A DNA stretch of 64,000 bases from Kitasatospora terrestris (lineage in GTDB: Bacteria; Actinomycetota; Actinomycetes; Streptomycetales; Streptomycetaceae). The DNA lies in assembly GCF_039542905.1 (NCBI RefSeq), contig NZ_BAABIS010000001.1, forward strand, positions 558,001-622,000. Direction: 5' to 3'. The notes under the pieces were generated by a model, which saw only the letters and a list, made by a program, of their open reading frames with translations, was not told where the DNA came from and did not search any database. Of this stretch, positions 17,990 to 26,160 are shown piece by piece. Position 1 is the stretch's first letter. Each line of letters begins with the position of its first letter. The position numbers and the translations under genes are program-made.

Positions 17990-18320
17990 CAACCGCCGGC
18001 CTCCCGATCACCGACAGCCGGCCCGGGTGCAGCAGTCGTCGCCGCTCCCACGCCAGGGTGGCCACCCCCGCCTCGTCAGCCCGCTGGGGCAACAGCGCGA
18101 GCGCCGGGTTCACCCGGTCCCGGGCCGCCGCCACGTCGAACCCGCCGAGCGCCGCGCGCAGCAGCTCGCCGGTGCCGAGCAGGACCCGGCGTGCGACGGG
18201 GTGCAGCTGGCGCAGCACGGCCAGCCCCGCCCGGCCGCCGCGGCGACGGCGATGGCGGTGGCGTACTCGATCTGGTGGGCAAGTGCTTCGGCGCGCGGGC
18301 GGGTGTCCTCGGCGGAGGGC
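17990..18320 (-). pseudogene. Relic of an unrecognised gene
   Basis: The minus strand reads [20 protein letters not shown], a frame change, then [40 protein letters not shown] and [20 protein letters not shown]. The runs have natural helical protein character and strong codon bias, but the frame shifts and no plausible start or end is preserved. It merges at its 5' side into the broken L28 gene. I cannot name the original family. Confidence 0.45.
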
Positions 18321-18482
18321 CCTTGGCGCTGAGCGTGAGGCGCACGTACCGGCCCTCGCCGGGAGCCAGTAGCGCTTGCGCTGGATGTTGGGGTCGAAGC
18401 GGCGGCGGGTGCTCCGGTGCGAGCGGGAGATGGCGTTGCCGAACGACGGCTTCCGGTCGGCCAGTCGGCAGTGGGCGGACAT
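18310..18482 (-). pseudogene. Broken ribosomal protein L28 paralogue (rpmB-like)
   Basis: From ATG 18482 the minus strand encodes [20 protein letters not shown], then [18 protein letters not shown]. These are the hallmark motifs of bacterial L28 (FGN-IS-SHR, RRF-PN-Q). The frame then shifts, and [15 protein letters not shown] continues L28 in another frame before similarity is lost. Streptomyces carries paralogous L28 genes, one set being repressed by Zur and used under zinc starvation. This copy resembles that actinobacterial type, but no Zur box was seen. Frameshift and missing C-terminus make it non-functional. Confidence 0.8.
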
Positions 18483-18830
18483 GCGGACGACTCCGTCGCC
18501 CAGCGGCACGTCGACTTCCGCGAAGAGCGCTGACCACCCGGATCACCACCCTCCCCAGCCCCCGGCCGGGGGCGCCCCCAGCACCCTCACCAGCACCGCC
18601 ACCATCGAGCGGGAGGACGGCCGGCGCACCGGCCCGCCGACGTGCCGCACCCCGCCGATGGCCTCGCAGCCGGCCCTCATGGCGCACTTGCCCTGCCAGG
18701 CACGGTCTTCCGCCCGCCCGCGGGTCTCGGCGTCGACGGCGCGGAAATCCCGGATGCGCGGGTGCGTCCCGGCCGGACGGGCTAGCCTCTACTCCCGTAC
18801 CGACAACGCTTCGGTGTGGAGTGGAAACAC

Positions 18831-20006
18831 GTGACCAGCGATCTGACGGACCTTCGGCTGATGGCGCGTCACCTGGAGGGCGACCCCGAACAGGCCGACT
18901 TCCTACTGGACTTGTCGAACATCGTGCGGGAGCGGTCGCTCGGCGGCGCCGACCGCAGCTCGCTGCACCGCCTGCGGCTGGTCCTGGACGCCCTGCGCGA
19001 CCTCACCGGCGACCGCGAGGTGACCGTCCACGCGATCGCCGACGACAACCTGCTCAACCCGGCCCACGACGCCGACTTCCCCGACCCCGCGGAGCCCGCG
19101 CTGCTGCGCGAGTGGCACGACCGCTCCCTGATCACCGCCCACGCCACCGCCGACCCGGACCTGCTCGACCATGCCAAGGCCCTCGGCACCCCCGTGATCA
19201 GCAGCGACAACTTCAAGGGCCACCGCGGCCGCCACGAGTGGATCCAGGGCAACCAGGACCGGTTCCTCAAGCCGGAGCGGGTCGGCCCCTCGGTGCGGCT
19301 GGTCCCCCGGGACATGCGGTTCTTCGCCGATCGCGAGGTGTCCAGCGCCGACGAGCACGACCGGCTGCGCGCCGCCCGCCTGCTCGACCAGCGCGGCAGG
19401 CCCCGCTCCGACGTGCTGGAGCACGCCTGGCAGTGCCCGGTCGTCGGCTGCACGCCGAAGCCCGCGCTGGCACGCGGCAAGGTGGTCTGCCAGGTCCACC
19501 GGACGCTGTTGCACGACTGCGGCCCGCGCCGGCCCCGGGTGCAACTCAAGATCACGGTCGACGGGGTCTGCCGGGCCTGGGACAACCTGACCCATGACGA
19601 CACCCGGGAGTTCGTCCTCGGCCGCGGCCACCTGGACCGGATCGAGGATCGCCACCTCGACGAGGACCGCCGCCGGCGGATCAGCCGACGGCACCTGGTC
19701 CTGGTCTCCCGGCACGGCACGCTGCGCGTGCTCGACCTGAGCACGGCGCTCAGCTCCGTCCGCACGCGCAGGCCCGGTGGCGAACCGACCCCGTGGGAGC
19801 CCCTGCCGCACCTGAACCAGCTGTCGGCGGGGCAGTCACGCGAGGAACTGCTGCGCGCCTTCGGCCCGGACGACGAGATCGAGATCGTGCCGGGCGTGCT
19901 GCTCTCCCGCAGCGGGCAGCGCTGGCCCGGCGAACGGCACGAGGGGGTGCGGGCCAAGCCGCCCAGGCGCCCGCGCGACGGGGACGACCTGACCCGCGTC
20001 GGCTGA
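18831..20006 (+). CDS. PIN-like ribonuclease domain, zinc-binding linker and FHA domain
   Basis: A 391-residue protein. Residues about 15-155 resemble the NYN/Zc3h12a-type PIN RNase fold: acidic DLSNIVRE (27-34), HAIADDNLL (about 66-74), a helix, then KALGTPVISSDNFKGHR with the terminal acidic SSDNF. A middle segment (about 200-235) has CPVVGCTP, then CQVHRTLLHDC, a likely zinc knuckle. The rest is an FHA domain (FVLGRGHLDRIE, RRRISRRHLVLVSRHG, LRVLDLS), which in this family binds phosphothreonine. GTG 18831 is preceded by GGAG at 9 bases. A Ser/Thr kinase gene follows on the same strand 72 bases later. The natural inference is that the FHA domain reads phosphorylation by that kinase and controls RNA cleavage. 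Confidence 0.8.
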   Translation: MTSDLTDLRLMARHLEGDPEQADFLLDLSNIVRERSLGGADRSSLHRLRLVLDALRDLTGDREVTVHAIADDNLLNPAHDADFPDPAEPALLREWHDRSLITAHATADPDLLDHAKALGTPVISSDNFKGHRGRHEWIQGNQDRFLKPERVGPSVRLVPRDMRFFADREVSSADEHDRLRAARLLDQRGRPRSDVLEHAWQCPVVGCTPKPALARGKVVCQVHRTLLHDCGPRRPRVQLKITVDGVCRAWDNLTHDDTREFVLGRGHLDRIEDRHLDEDRRRRISRRHLVLVSRHGTLRVLDLSTALSSVRTRRPGGEPTPWEPLPHLNQLSAGQSREELLRAFGPDDEIEIVPGVLLSRSGQRWPGERHEGVRAKPPRRPRDGDDLTRVG

Positions 20007-20078
20007 CGCCTCGACGGACGGGCCGAACGGCGACACCAGGGCGGGTCCCCGAGCCGGCCGAACGGAGAAGAGGGCGAG

Positions 20079-23000
20079 TTGGAGCACCTGCGGCCGGACG
20101 ATCCGGAGACGATCGGCCCGTACCGGCTGTTCGCCCGGCTGGGCCAGGGCGGGTGGGGAACGGTCTACTTCGCGCGCAGCCCGTACGGCGCCGGGGTGGC
20201 GCTCAAGACCATCCACCCGCATCTCCTGGCCGGGAACCCCGAGCTGCTTCGCCGCCGGTTCGCCCGGGAGGTGCGGGCGGCCCGGACGGTGGTCAGCGAG
20301 TACACCGCCACCCTGGTGGAGGCCGACCCGCACGCCACCGAGCCCTGGTTCGCCACCACGTTCATCCGCGGTGTCGATCTGCCGACCGCGCTGGAGCAGT
20401 GCGAGGGGCCCCTGCCGGAGCGGACCTGGCGGGTGGCGGCCACCGGGCTGGTCGACGCCCTCGGGGCCGTCCACGCCGCCGGGCTGGTCCACCGCGACCT
20501 CAAGCCGGGCAACATCCTGCTGGCCGGCACCCGGCCGTACGTGGTCGACTTCGGCATCGCCCGGCACCTCACCCTCGAGGACGGCACCACCCTCACGGGG
20601 AACGCCGACCTCGGCACGCTCAACTTCGCCGCCCCCGAACTGCTCCGCAAAGAACCGGTCGACAGCTCCTGCGACGTCTTCTCGCTGGGCCTGGTGCTGG
20701 CTTACGCGGCGCTCGGCCGCCATCCGTTCGGTCCCGGATCCGAGCTGGAGATCAGCTGGAACATCGTCCGCGGGCGGCCGGACCTGCGCGGGCTGGCGCC
20801 GACCGTGGAGCGGGTCGTCCGCCCCTGCCTGGAGCCGGACCCGGCCGACCGACCCGGCCTGGCCGAGCTGGCCGGGCTGCTGCCGGCCGCCGTTTCCCCC
20901 GACGAGCAGGAGTGGCTGCCGCGCCCGCTCTGGCGGGTTCTGGAGGACCGCTCGGCCCTCGCCATCAACCTGCGGGCTCCGCTGCGGCTGCCGGGACGGG
21001 AACGAGGGCCCGACGAGCCGTGGGGCGCTGACAGCTCGCCGGAAGCCGGGGCCTGGACACCGGTGCCGGCCCCGCCCAGGTCCGACCCGGGAGCCGGCGG
21101 GCCGGACCCGGAGGGCCCGACCGTGCCACCCGGCGACCGCAGACCCGGCCGGCACGAGCCGAGCGCCGCACCGCCCGGTCGACCGGACGGGGACGACATC
21201 ACACTGCCCCCGCACGCGCCCGGCCCGGCCGCCGCACGCGGCGCGACTGCGGCGGCGGCGACCATGGTCAAGGCAGCCGTCACGGCACCTGCCGCAGCGC
21301 CGGCCGCCGCAGCGACCGCACCGACTGCCACCGCACCGACCGAAACGACCGCCGCACGGCCGGCAGCGGCGAAGGCACCCTCGACCTCGGCAGGCGCGAG
21401 GAACGATGCCGCGGCCGTGCCGCCTGCCCCCGCGAACCCGCCTGCCACCGCGAACCCGCCCGGCACCAAGCACCTGGCCGCTGCCAGGGCCGGCGACAGC
21501 GAGGCCATGCGGCTGGTCGCCCGAGCCCAGCAGGCGACCGGGGACCAGGAGTCCGCCCTGCAGTGGCTCCTGCGGTCGGCTGCGGCCGGCAACCCCACCG
21601 GGGCGTACCAGGCCGCGGAATTGATCCAGCAGAGCTTCCCGAAGCAACGGCACCGGCTGGTCGACCTCTACCGGAGCGCGGCCGAGGGCGGAGTCCGCGA
21701 AGCTCCCGCACGGCTCGGCGAGTTGCTGGAGCAGGACCGGAAGCAGTCGGCCGAAGCACCCCACTGGTACGCCAAGGCCGCCGCGCTCGGCGATGACACG
21801 GCCGCGAAGGCGGTGGCCCGGTTGCGCGGCGGCGCACCGCACGTTCCACCGTCCGTCGCTGAGCTCGCACTGCTGGGTGAGCACCAACTGCCCGCCGTGC
21901 AGGGCAGCCTGCACTCCATGCTGATCCTCGGCAGCTGGTACCAGAACGCCGCTCTGAACGAACCCGCGCTGCACTGGTACGCGCGGGCCGCCGACACCGG
22001 CAACGCCCACGCGATGCTGCTGGCAGCGCAGTTGCTGGCCCAGGACCCGGCACAGGAGGCGACGGCGCTGGAGTGGTACCGCCGCGCCGCCCGTGCGGGC
22101 AACACCGCGGCCATGCACGTACTCGGCCGTCGGTGGCGCGAGAAGGGCGACATCAAGGCGGCCCTCAACCGCTTCCAAGCGGCGGCCGAGAAGGGCCACC
22201 GCCCCTCCATGGTCGAGGCCGCGGAGCTGCTGGAGCAGGAGCAGCAGCCGGACCGGGCGCTGGAGTGGTACCGCCGCGCCGCCGCGAAGGGGGACCAGAA
22301 GGCCGTCCGGGAGGCGGAGCGCCTCGGCTCGGCGCAGGCCCGGACCGCCGCACCGGCGGCCGGGAAGACCGCACCGGCACCCGCCGCGAAGAGAGCCGCC
22401 TCCGCGCCCGCACCCGTACCCACACCCGCGCCCGCGCCCGCGCCCGCGCCCGCCGCCAAGAAAGCCGCGCCGAAGAAGAGCAGCACGCAGCAGGCTGGGG
22501 CGGCCACCGTCCTCAGCGCCGCCAAGCGGCGCCAGATCGCCCACCTGTGCGAGAGCGCACTCGCCCGCGAGGAGCAAGGGCGGTTGGAAGGCGCTCTGCA
22601 GCAGTACCTCAGGGCCGAGGCGATGGGTGACCGGACAGCCAAGCGGGAGGCGGCCAGACTGTCCGTCAAGCTCGCGGGCAAGGGGAAGAGCGCCGGACGC
22701 CAGAAGCTGCGCCAGCGGGGACTCAGCCGCTACCGCGAGCTCGCCGCGGACGGTGACCGGCAGTCCCTCCGCGCTCTGGAAGAGCTCGCCCGGGCCGGGG
22801 ATGTGGGCGTGGCCCTCGATCTGGCCCGGCTGGATCCGCAGAACGCCCGGCGCTGGCTCCTCGTCGCGGTGGATGCGGGCAATGCCCCGGCCATGCGAGC
22901 GCTGGGCCAGAACTTCATCGCAACGGGCACCGAGGAGGACTTCCTCACCGGCCTGGACTGGCTGCGACGCGCCGGGGAGAGGCAGATCACCTCGGCCATC

Positions 23001-23183
23001 CTGGACGGCGCCCGCGCCCTCGAACAGCGCGGCGACTTCCGGGCTGCCCTGGACTGGTACCGCCGGGCGGCGGACCGCGGCAACGCCACGGCTGCCAAGC
23101 GGCTGTCCCGTCTGGAAGCGAAGCACCCCGGAACCGCCTTCTGGATCCGGCTCTCGGACCGCTGGCGGCGCCCGCGGGGGTGA
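20079..23183 (+). CDS. Ser/Thr protein kinase with C-terminal Sel1-like repeats
   Basis: A 1034-residue protein. The N-terminal kinase domain (about 12-265) has all key motifs: glycine loop LGQGGWGTVYFA, lysine in VALKTI, catalytic loop HRDLKPGN, DFG in VVDFGIARHL, and APE as AAPELLRK. A long Pro/Ala-rich linker (about 290-460) follows. Then come many Sel1-like helical repeats with the ALEWYRRAA-GN consensus (about 465-750), a second Ala/Pro/Lys linker (about 750-808), and further repeats to the end. TTG 20079 is the start, supported by GGAGAAGAGGG upstream. There is no membrane segment, unlike PknB-type kinases. It probably forms a two-gene unit with the PIN-FHA gene. Sel1-like repeats are protein-protein scaffolds. 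Confidence 0.9.
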   Translation: MEHLRPDDPETIGPYRLFARLGQGGWGTVYFARSPYGAGVALKTIHPHLLAGNPELLRRRFAREVRAARTVVSEYTATLVEADPHATEPWFATTFIRGVDLPTALEQCEGPLPERTWRVAATGLVDALGAVHAAGLVHRDLKPGNILLAGTRPYVVDFGIARHLTLEDGTTLTGNADLGTLNFAAPELLRKEPVDSSCDVFSLGLVLAYAALGRHPFGPGSELEISWNIVRGRPDLRGLAPTVERVVRPCLEPDPADRPGLAELAGLLPAAVSPDEQEWLPRPLWRVLEDRSALAINLRAPLRLPGRERGPDEPWGADSSPEAGAWTPVPAPPRSDPGAGGPDPEGPTVPPGDRRPGRHEPSAAPPGRPDGDDITLPPHAPGPAAARGATAAAATMVKAAVTAPAAAPAAAATAPTATAPTETTAARPAAAKAPSTSAGARNDAAAVPPAPANPPATANPPGTKHLAAARAGDSEAMRLVARAQQATGDQESALQWLLRSAAAGNPTGAYQAAELIQQSFPKQRHRLVDLYRSAAEGGVREAPARLGELLEQDRKQSAEAPHWYAKAAALGDDTAAKAVARLRGGAPHVPPSVAELALLGEHQLPAVQGSLHSMLILGSWYQNAALNEPALHWYARAADTGNAHAMLLAAQLLAQDPAQEATALEWYRRAARAGNTAAMHVLGRRWREKGDIKAALNRFQAAAEKGHRPSMVEAAELLEQEQQPDRALEWYRRAAAKGDQKAVREAERLGSAQARTAAPAAGKTAPAPAAKRAASAPAPVPTPAPAPAPAPAAKKAAPKKSSTQQAGAATVLSAAKRRQIAHLCESALAREEQGRLEGALQQYLRAEAMGDRTAKREAARLSVKLAGKGKSAGRQKLRQRGLSRYRELAADGDRQSLRALEELARAGDVGVALDLARLDPQNARRWLLVAVDAGNAPAMRALGQNFIATGTEEDFLTGLDWLRRAGERQITSAILDGARALEQRGDFRAALDWYRRAADRGNATAAKRLSRLEAKHPGTAFWIRLSDRWRRPRG

Positions 23184-23656
23184 CGCACCGCGCGACGGGC
23201 CGGGCCGGGTACCAGCATGCGGAGAGCAAGCAGCGCCTTCCCTGCCCCGGTCGCGGCGGCGGGTCGGTGATCCGCCGCCGGGCGTCCTGCGCCGGCGGCG
23301 GCAAGTACGGCACGCATCAGGGGGATTGAGCGCGCCGTCCTGCACCGCGGCGAGCTGGGCTTCGAGGCATGGCGGCGAGCACCCCGGCCCGTACTGCCTG
23401 CTCTTCAGGTCCTGGGTGGACACGCAACCGGCTTGAAGGACGCGCGGGATCCTGGCGTACGCGGCGGGGCGAGACTTCGTGCGGGTCGGCGACGGGATCG
23501 GCGGCGCCGATCGGGCGTGGGCGGCGGCGCACCACCCGGGGGACGCGATGCTCCGCCAGGTGGACGCCCGGGTCGGGCCAGCGGCGGACGACTGCCTGGC
23601 GGTGGCGGCGTGGTTGTGGGACCGGACGGGTGGGTAGCGGGGGAAGGGGGTGCGAG
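23184..23656. other. Intergenic stretch with a short gene-like frame
   Basis: From 23437 to the TAG at 23635-23637 (+) a frame reads ILAYAAGRDFVRVGDGIGGA and AWAAAHHPGDAMLRQVDARV, ending AVAAWLWDRTGG. It has natural protein character. No start codon with a ribosome-binding site is present, and a stop lies at 23434. It looks like the C-terminal remnant of a longer gene. The rest of the stretch is empty. Confidence 0.45.
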
Positions 23657-24328
23657 GTGGCGCAGAAGGTGGGCGGGTACGTCGCGGTCGGCGGGTCGGT
23701 GGCCGCGGTCGTCGGCGCGGGCGTGCTGCTGTGGAACTGGGCGGACGGGACGCCGTGGACGGCCTGGCCGCTCGTGCTGCTCGTGGCCGGCCTGGTGACG
23801 GCGCTGGTCGGGCTCAGGCTCCGGCCGGGCCTGGACCGGTGGGCCGACGCGCTGGCCGCCGGCGGGCTGACGGCATTGGTGCTGGCCGGGTTCGTGACCA
23901 CGGGCGGCACGGTGGAGCAGGTCCGGCTGCGGGGGCGGACGACGGAACCGGTCACGGTCGAGCTCAGCGGTTGCCGGGTGACCGGCCAGCGCTGGGACGA
24001 GGGCGCGGGGCCGCAGGACGAGGTCGAGTGCCGGTACGTCTGGTCGGTCGGCGGACGCACCTTCGACGAGGTGCGCCCGGCGGACGAGGTGCACCCGGAC
24101 GGGCACCGGATCCGGCTGTGGGCGTCGCCGGAGGGCCGGGAGCTGGACGACCACTCGTGGCAGGCGGTCGCGGCGATGGGGCTGTCCACGGCGGTGGTGG
24201 ACGGGCTGGCGCTCCTGGCCGGCGCGGGGGCGTGGCGCCGGGTGTCGAGGCGGCGGGCCGAGCGAACGGACGCGGTAGCCGAGCCGGTGCTCACCGCAGG
24301 CCGGGCGGGCCCTGGCCGCGATCGCTGA
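23657..24328 (+). CDS. Membrane protein with DUF3592-like extracytoplasmic domain
   Basis: A 223-residue protein. Three hydrophobic segments lie near residues 7-25 (YVAVGGSVAAVVGAGVLL), 35-52 (WPLVLLVAGLVTALVGL) and 66-84. A soluble domain follows with VTGQRWDEGAGPQDEVECRY and GRTFDEVRPADEVHPDGHRI, the pattern of DUF3592. A final hydrophobic segment lies near 175-192. GTG 23657 has a GGAAGGGGG site just upstream. The Arg-rich C-terminus is cytoplasmic by the positive-inside rule. Function unknown. Confidence 0.7.
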   Translation: MAQKVGGYVAVGGSVAAVVGAGVLLWNWADGTPWTAWPLVLLVAGLVTALVGLRLRPGLDRWADALAAGGLTALVLAGFVTTGGTVEQVRLRGRTTEPVTVELSGCRVTGQRWDEGAGPQDEVECRYVWSVGGRTFDEVRPADEVHPDGHRIRLWASPEGRELDDHSWQAVAAMGLSTAVVDGLALLAGAGAWRRVSRRRAERTDAVAEPVLTAGRAGPGRDR

Positions 24329-24497
24329 GGCGCGCGGCCGGTTCGGGCCGCGAGCACGGCGGTCAGGGTGCAACGGCCCATCGCCGCCGAGCGGTGCACC
24401 CCCGCCACCGCTCGTGCCCGCGCACGACCACCGCCGAGGCGACCCGGAGAAGTCAGGGGCAGCCGCACGGCGGTGCAGCGGCCACCGGTCGGCAGGC

Positions 24498-24716
24498 TCA
24501 GCGGACGAAGTCGCAGACTTTGCTGGGTGGGCACGGTTCGGGAGTGCTGTCGCCGAACTGCCCCACCAGTAGGAACACTGCCGTCAGCAGTAGCAGGAAT
24601 CCCCCTATGACGACCGTTCCGGGACTGCGGTAGTACCAAGCAGTGAACCACGCCGCGACCTTCTGGCGCCGGGTGCGGCGAGCCGTGCCGGCTGCATCGT
24701 GACGGTCACCCGTCAT
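24498..24716 (-). CDS. Small single-span membrane protein
   Basis: From ATG 24716 a 72-residue protein begins MTGDRHDAAGTARRTRRQK and continues with an aromatic stretch (VAAWFTAWYYRSPGTVVI). A hydrophobic span (GGFLLLLTAVFLLVGQF) and a short Cys-containing tail (PEPCPPSKVCDFVR) follow. The ribosome-binding site is GGGGGAG, 6 bases upstream. The first about 20 codons and about 70 bases upstream are repeated, slightly diverged, at 42276-42402. Function unknown. Confidence 0.7.
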   Translation of the reverse strand: MTGDRHDAAGTARRTRRQKVAAWFTAWYYRSPGTVVIGGFLLLLTAVFLLVGQFGDSTPEPCPPSKVCDFVR

Positions 24717-24782
24717 GGCTCCCCCAAGATTCCCCACTCTGCGGACATGAGTACCTGCGCTATTCCCGTCCCAGCTCTTCTC
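24665..24782 (-). repeat. Segment duplicated at 42276-42402
   Basis: On the minus strand this stretch (promoter-proximal region plus first codons of the small membrane protein) matches the plus strand at about 42276-42402 with around 10 percent differences. Matching landmarks include atagcgcaggtact, gtccgcagagtgggga and agccatgacgggtgaccgtc. Confidence 0.85.
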
Positions 24783-24846
24783 CTACCCCTGCGCAGATGA
24801 GGAGTTGGCCTTCGGGGAGGATCGGTCCGGGTTTCGGCGGTAGCGG

Positions 24847-25060
24847 TCAGGTGCCGGTGATCTGCTTCGGGAGCCGCCCGGAGGCGCGGGGTTCCTGCAG
24901 GTCGGGGATGTGGTCGTAGAGGGTGCCGGGGCTGACGCCGATGACCTTGGCGATCGAGGTGATCGAGGTCTCGGGGTTGGGGGGCATGTCGCGGGCGGCC
25001 CGGATGATCTCGGGTCCGGCGACGGTGGGGCGTCCGCCGGCCCGGCCGCGGTGAGGGAGG
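24847..25060 (-). pseudogene. C-terminal remnant of a serine-recombinase-type HTH
   Basis: The minus strand encodes GRPTVAGPEIIRAARDMPPN, then TSITSIAKVIGVSPGTLYDH and IPDLQEP, stopping at 24847. This is the helix-turn-helix tail of Hin/resolvase-type serine recombinases (GRP-V..E.I..AR-L-...S...IA-.LGVS-TL-.H). The catalytic domain is missing; the frame upstream of about 25060 shows no homology. It is a fragment left by a mobile element. Confidence 0.65.
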
Positions 25061-25187
25061 GCCGGCGGTCTCGAAGGGGTTGCTCACGGCCGGGGGTTCT
25101 GTCAGAAAACGGTGTTCCGAAGTTCTTCAACAGCCGTGGTTTTTAGGGTGTTGCTGAAGACTCCGAGGGGCCGCCGGCAGGTCGGCG

Positions 25188-25694
25188 TCAGCTTCCGCAC
25201 CCGCAGCCGGCGGCGGCCTTCGCCTCGGCCGGCGTCTGCGCGGGGTCGAGCGCCTGCTCGTCGGGGGTGCAGCAGGCGGTGGTGCCGCAGCAGGCGTCCG
25301 GGGCGGTGGCGGCCTTGTCGAGGGTGTCGGCGTCGGCCTTCACGACGTAGACCTCCCAGGGCTCCTTGCCGGGGCCGTGGACCCAGACCTTGTCCTGGAG
25401 GGCGTAGCAGCAGGAGGTGTCGCTCTCCTCGAAGGTGGCCAGGCCGGCGTCCTTGAGCCGGGTGGTGGCGGCGGTGACCTGCTCGGTGCTCTCGACCTCG
25501 ACGCCGAGGTGGTCGAGGCGGGTGTCCTCGCCCGGCTCGCCCTCGATGAGGACGAGCTTGAGCGGGGGCTCCGCGACGGCGAAGTTCGCGTAGCCGGGGC
25601 GGCGCTTGGCGGGCTCGGTGCCGAAGAGCTTGGAGTAGAAGGCGATCGAGCCTTCGAGGTCGGCAACGCGCAGGGCGAGCTGAACGCGGGACAT
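25188..25694 (-). CDS. arsI: ArsI/CadI-type metalloenzyme (organoarsenical C-As lyase family)
   Basis: A 168-residue VOC-fold protein. The N-terminal half has RVQLALRVADLEGSIAFYSK and FAVAEPPLKLVLIEG. A conserved His in LDHLGVEVES and the vicinal cysteines in ESDTSCCYALQDKVWVHGP follow, the pair known in ArsI to bind trivalent organoarsenicals. The C-terminus is Cys-rich (ACCGTTACCTP, GCGCGS), a probable extra metalloid-binding tail. ArsI enzymes are Fe(II)-dependent dioxygenases that break the carbon-arsenic bond of methylarsenite. The gene is divergent from arsR with an 88-bp shared control region containing a 16-bp palindrome. Confidence 0.9.
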   Translation of the reverse strand: MSRVQLALRVADLEGSIAFYSKLFGTEPAKRRPGYANFAVAEPPLKLVLIEGEPGEDTRLDHLGVEVESTEQVTAATTRLKDAGLATFEESDTSCCYALQDKVWVHGPGKEPWEVYVVKADADTLDKAATAPDACCGTTACCTPDEQALDPAQTPAEAKAAAGCGCGS

Positions 25695-25721
25695 GGCGGT
25701 CTCCCCGATCCGAGGTCTTGT

Positions 25722-25737
25722 ATCGACAGCTGTCGAT
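25722..25737. promoter_or_regulatory. 16-bp palindrome, candidate ArsR operator
   Basis: The perfect palindrome atcgacagctgtcgat lies between the divergent arsI and arsR starts. A related partial sequence with tgtcaac/acatgtcga lies just before the arsR start (about 25766-25790). ArsR-family repressors bind such inverted repeats and are released by arsenite; assignment is by position. Confidence 0.7.
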
Positions 25738-25782
25738 GCCGCGAGCTTGCCTCTTCGAATAGATGACTGTCAACATAGACAC

Positions 25783-26160
25783 ATGTCGAATCTGGAACTT
25801 GAGGTGCTCGACCAGGACGAAGCGGCCGCGTGCTGCTCGCCGATGGTCCGCGAGCCGCTCGGCGAAGAGGCCGCCGTCGACCTGGCGAAGATGTTCAAGG
25901 CCCTCGGGGACCCGGTCCGCCTGCGGCTGCTGTCACTGATCGCCTCGTACGACGGCGGCGAAGCCTGTGTCTGCGACCTGACCGGCCCGTTCGACGTCTC
26001 GCAGCCGACGATCTCCCACCACCTCAAGGTGCTGCGCGAGGCCGGCCTGGTCGCCTCCGAGCGTCGCGGGACGTGGGTCTACTACTGGGTCCTGCCGACC
26101 GCGCTCGCGAAGCTGTCCGCACTGCTCCAGGCCCCGGCCGCCACCGGGGGCGCGAGATGA
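25783..26160 (+). CDS. arsR: ArsR family transcriptional repressor
   Basis: A 125-residue winged-helix protein. The N-terminus has a CC pair (EAAACCSPM). The core has LAKMFKALGDPVRLRLLSLI, then the metalloid-binding region GGEACVCDLTGPF (Cys-x-Cys within the DNA-recognition helix region, as in ELCVCDL of ArsR) and the recognition helix SQPTISHHLKVLREAGLV. ATG 25783 lies only 45 bases after the palindrome. Its stop codon overlaps the ATG of the aquaporin gene (ATGA), so the arsR-aqpS-arsC-arsN genes form an operon. Expected to repress both arms of the cassette until arsenite binds. Confidence 0.95.
   Translation: MSNLELEVLDQDEAAACCSPMVREPLGEEAAVDLAKMFKALGDPVRLRLLSLIASYDGGEACVCDLTGPFDVSQPTISHHLKVLREAGLVASERRGTWVYYWVLPTALAKLSALLQAPAATGGAR

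Noticed and set aside
18076-18687. A longer fusion of L28 with an N-terminal extension
   Set aside because: The extension is Arg/Gly-rich and in a different frame from the L28 start codon.
19836-23423. A 1195-codon open frame on the minus strand opposite the kinase gene
   Set aside because: Only a shadow; Leu/Gly/Arg-rich and no motif, while the kinase motifs on the plus strand are complete.
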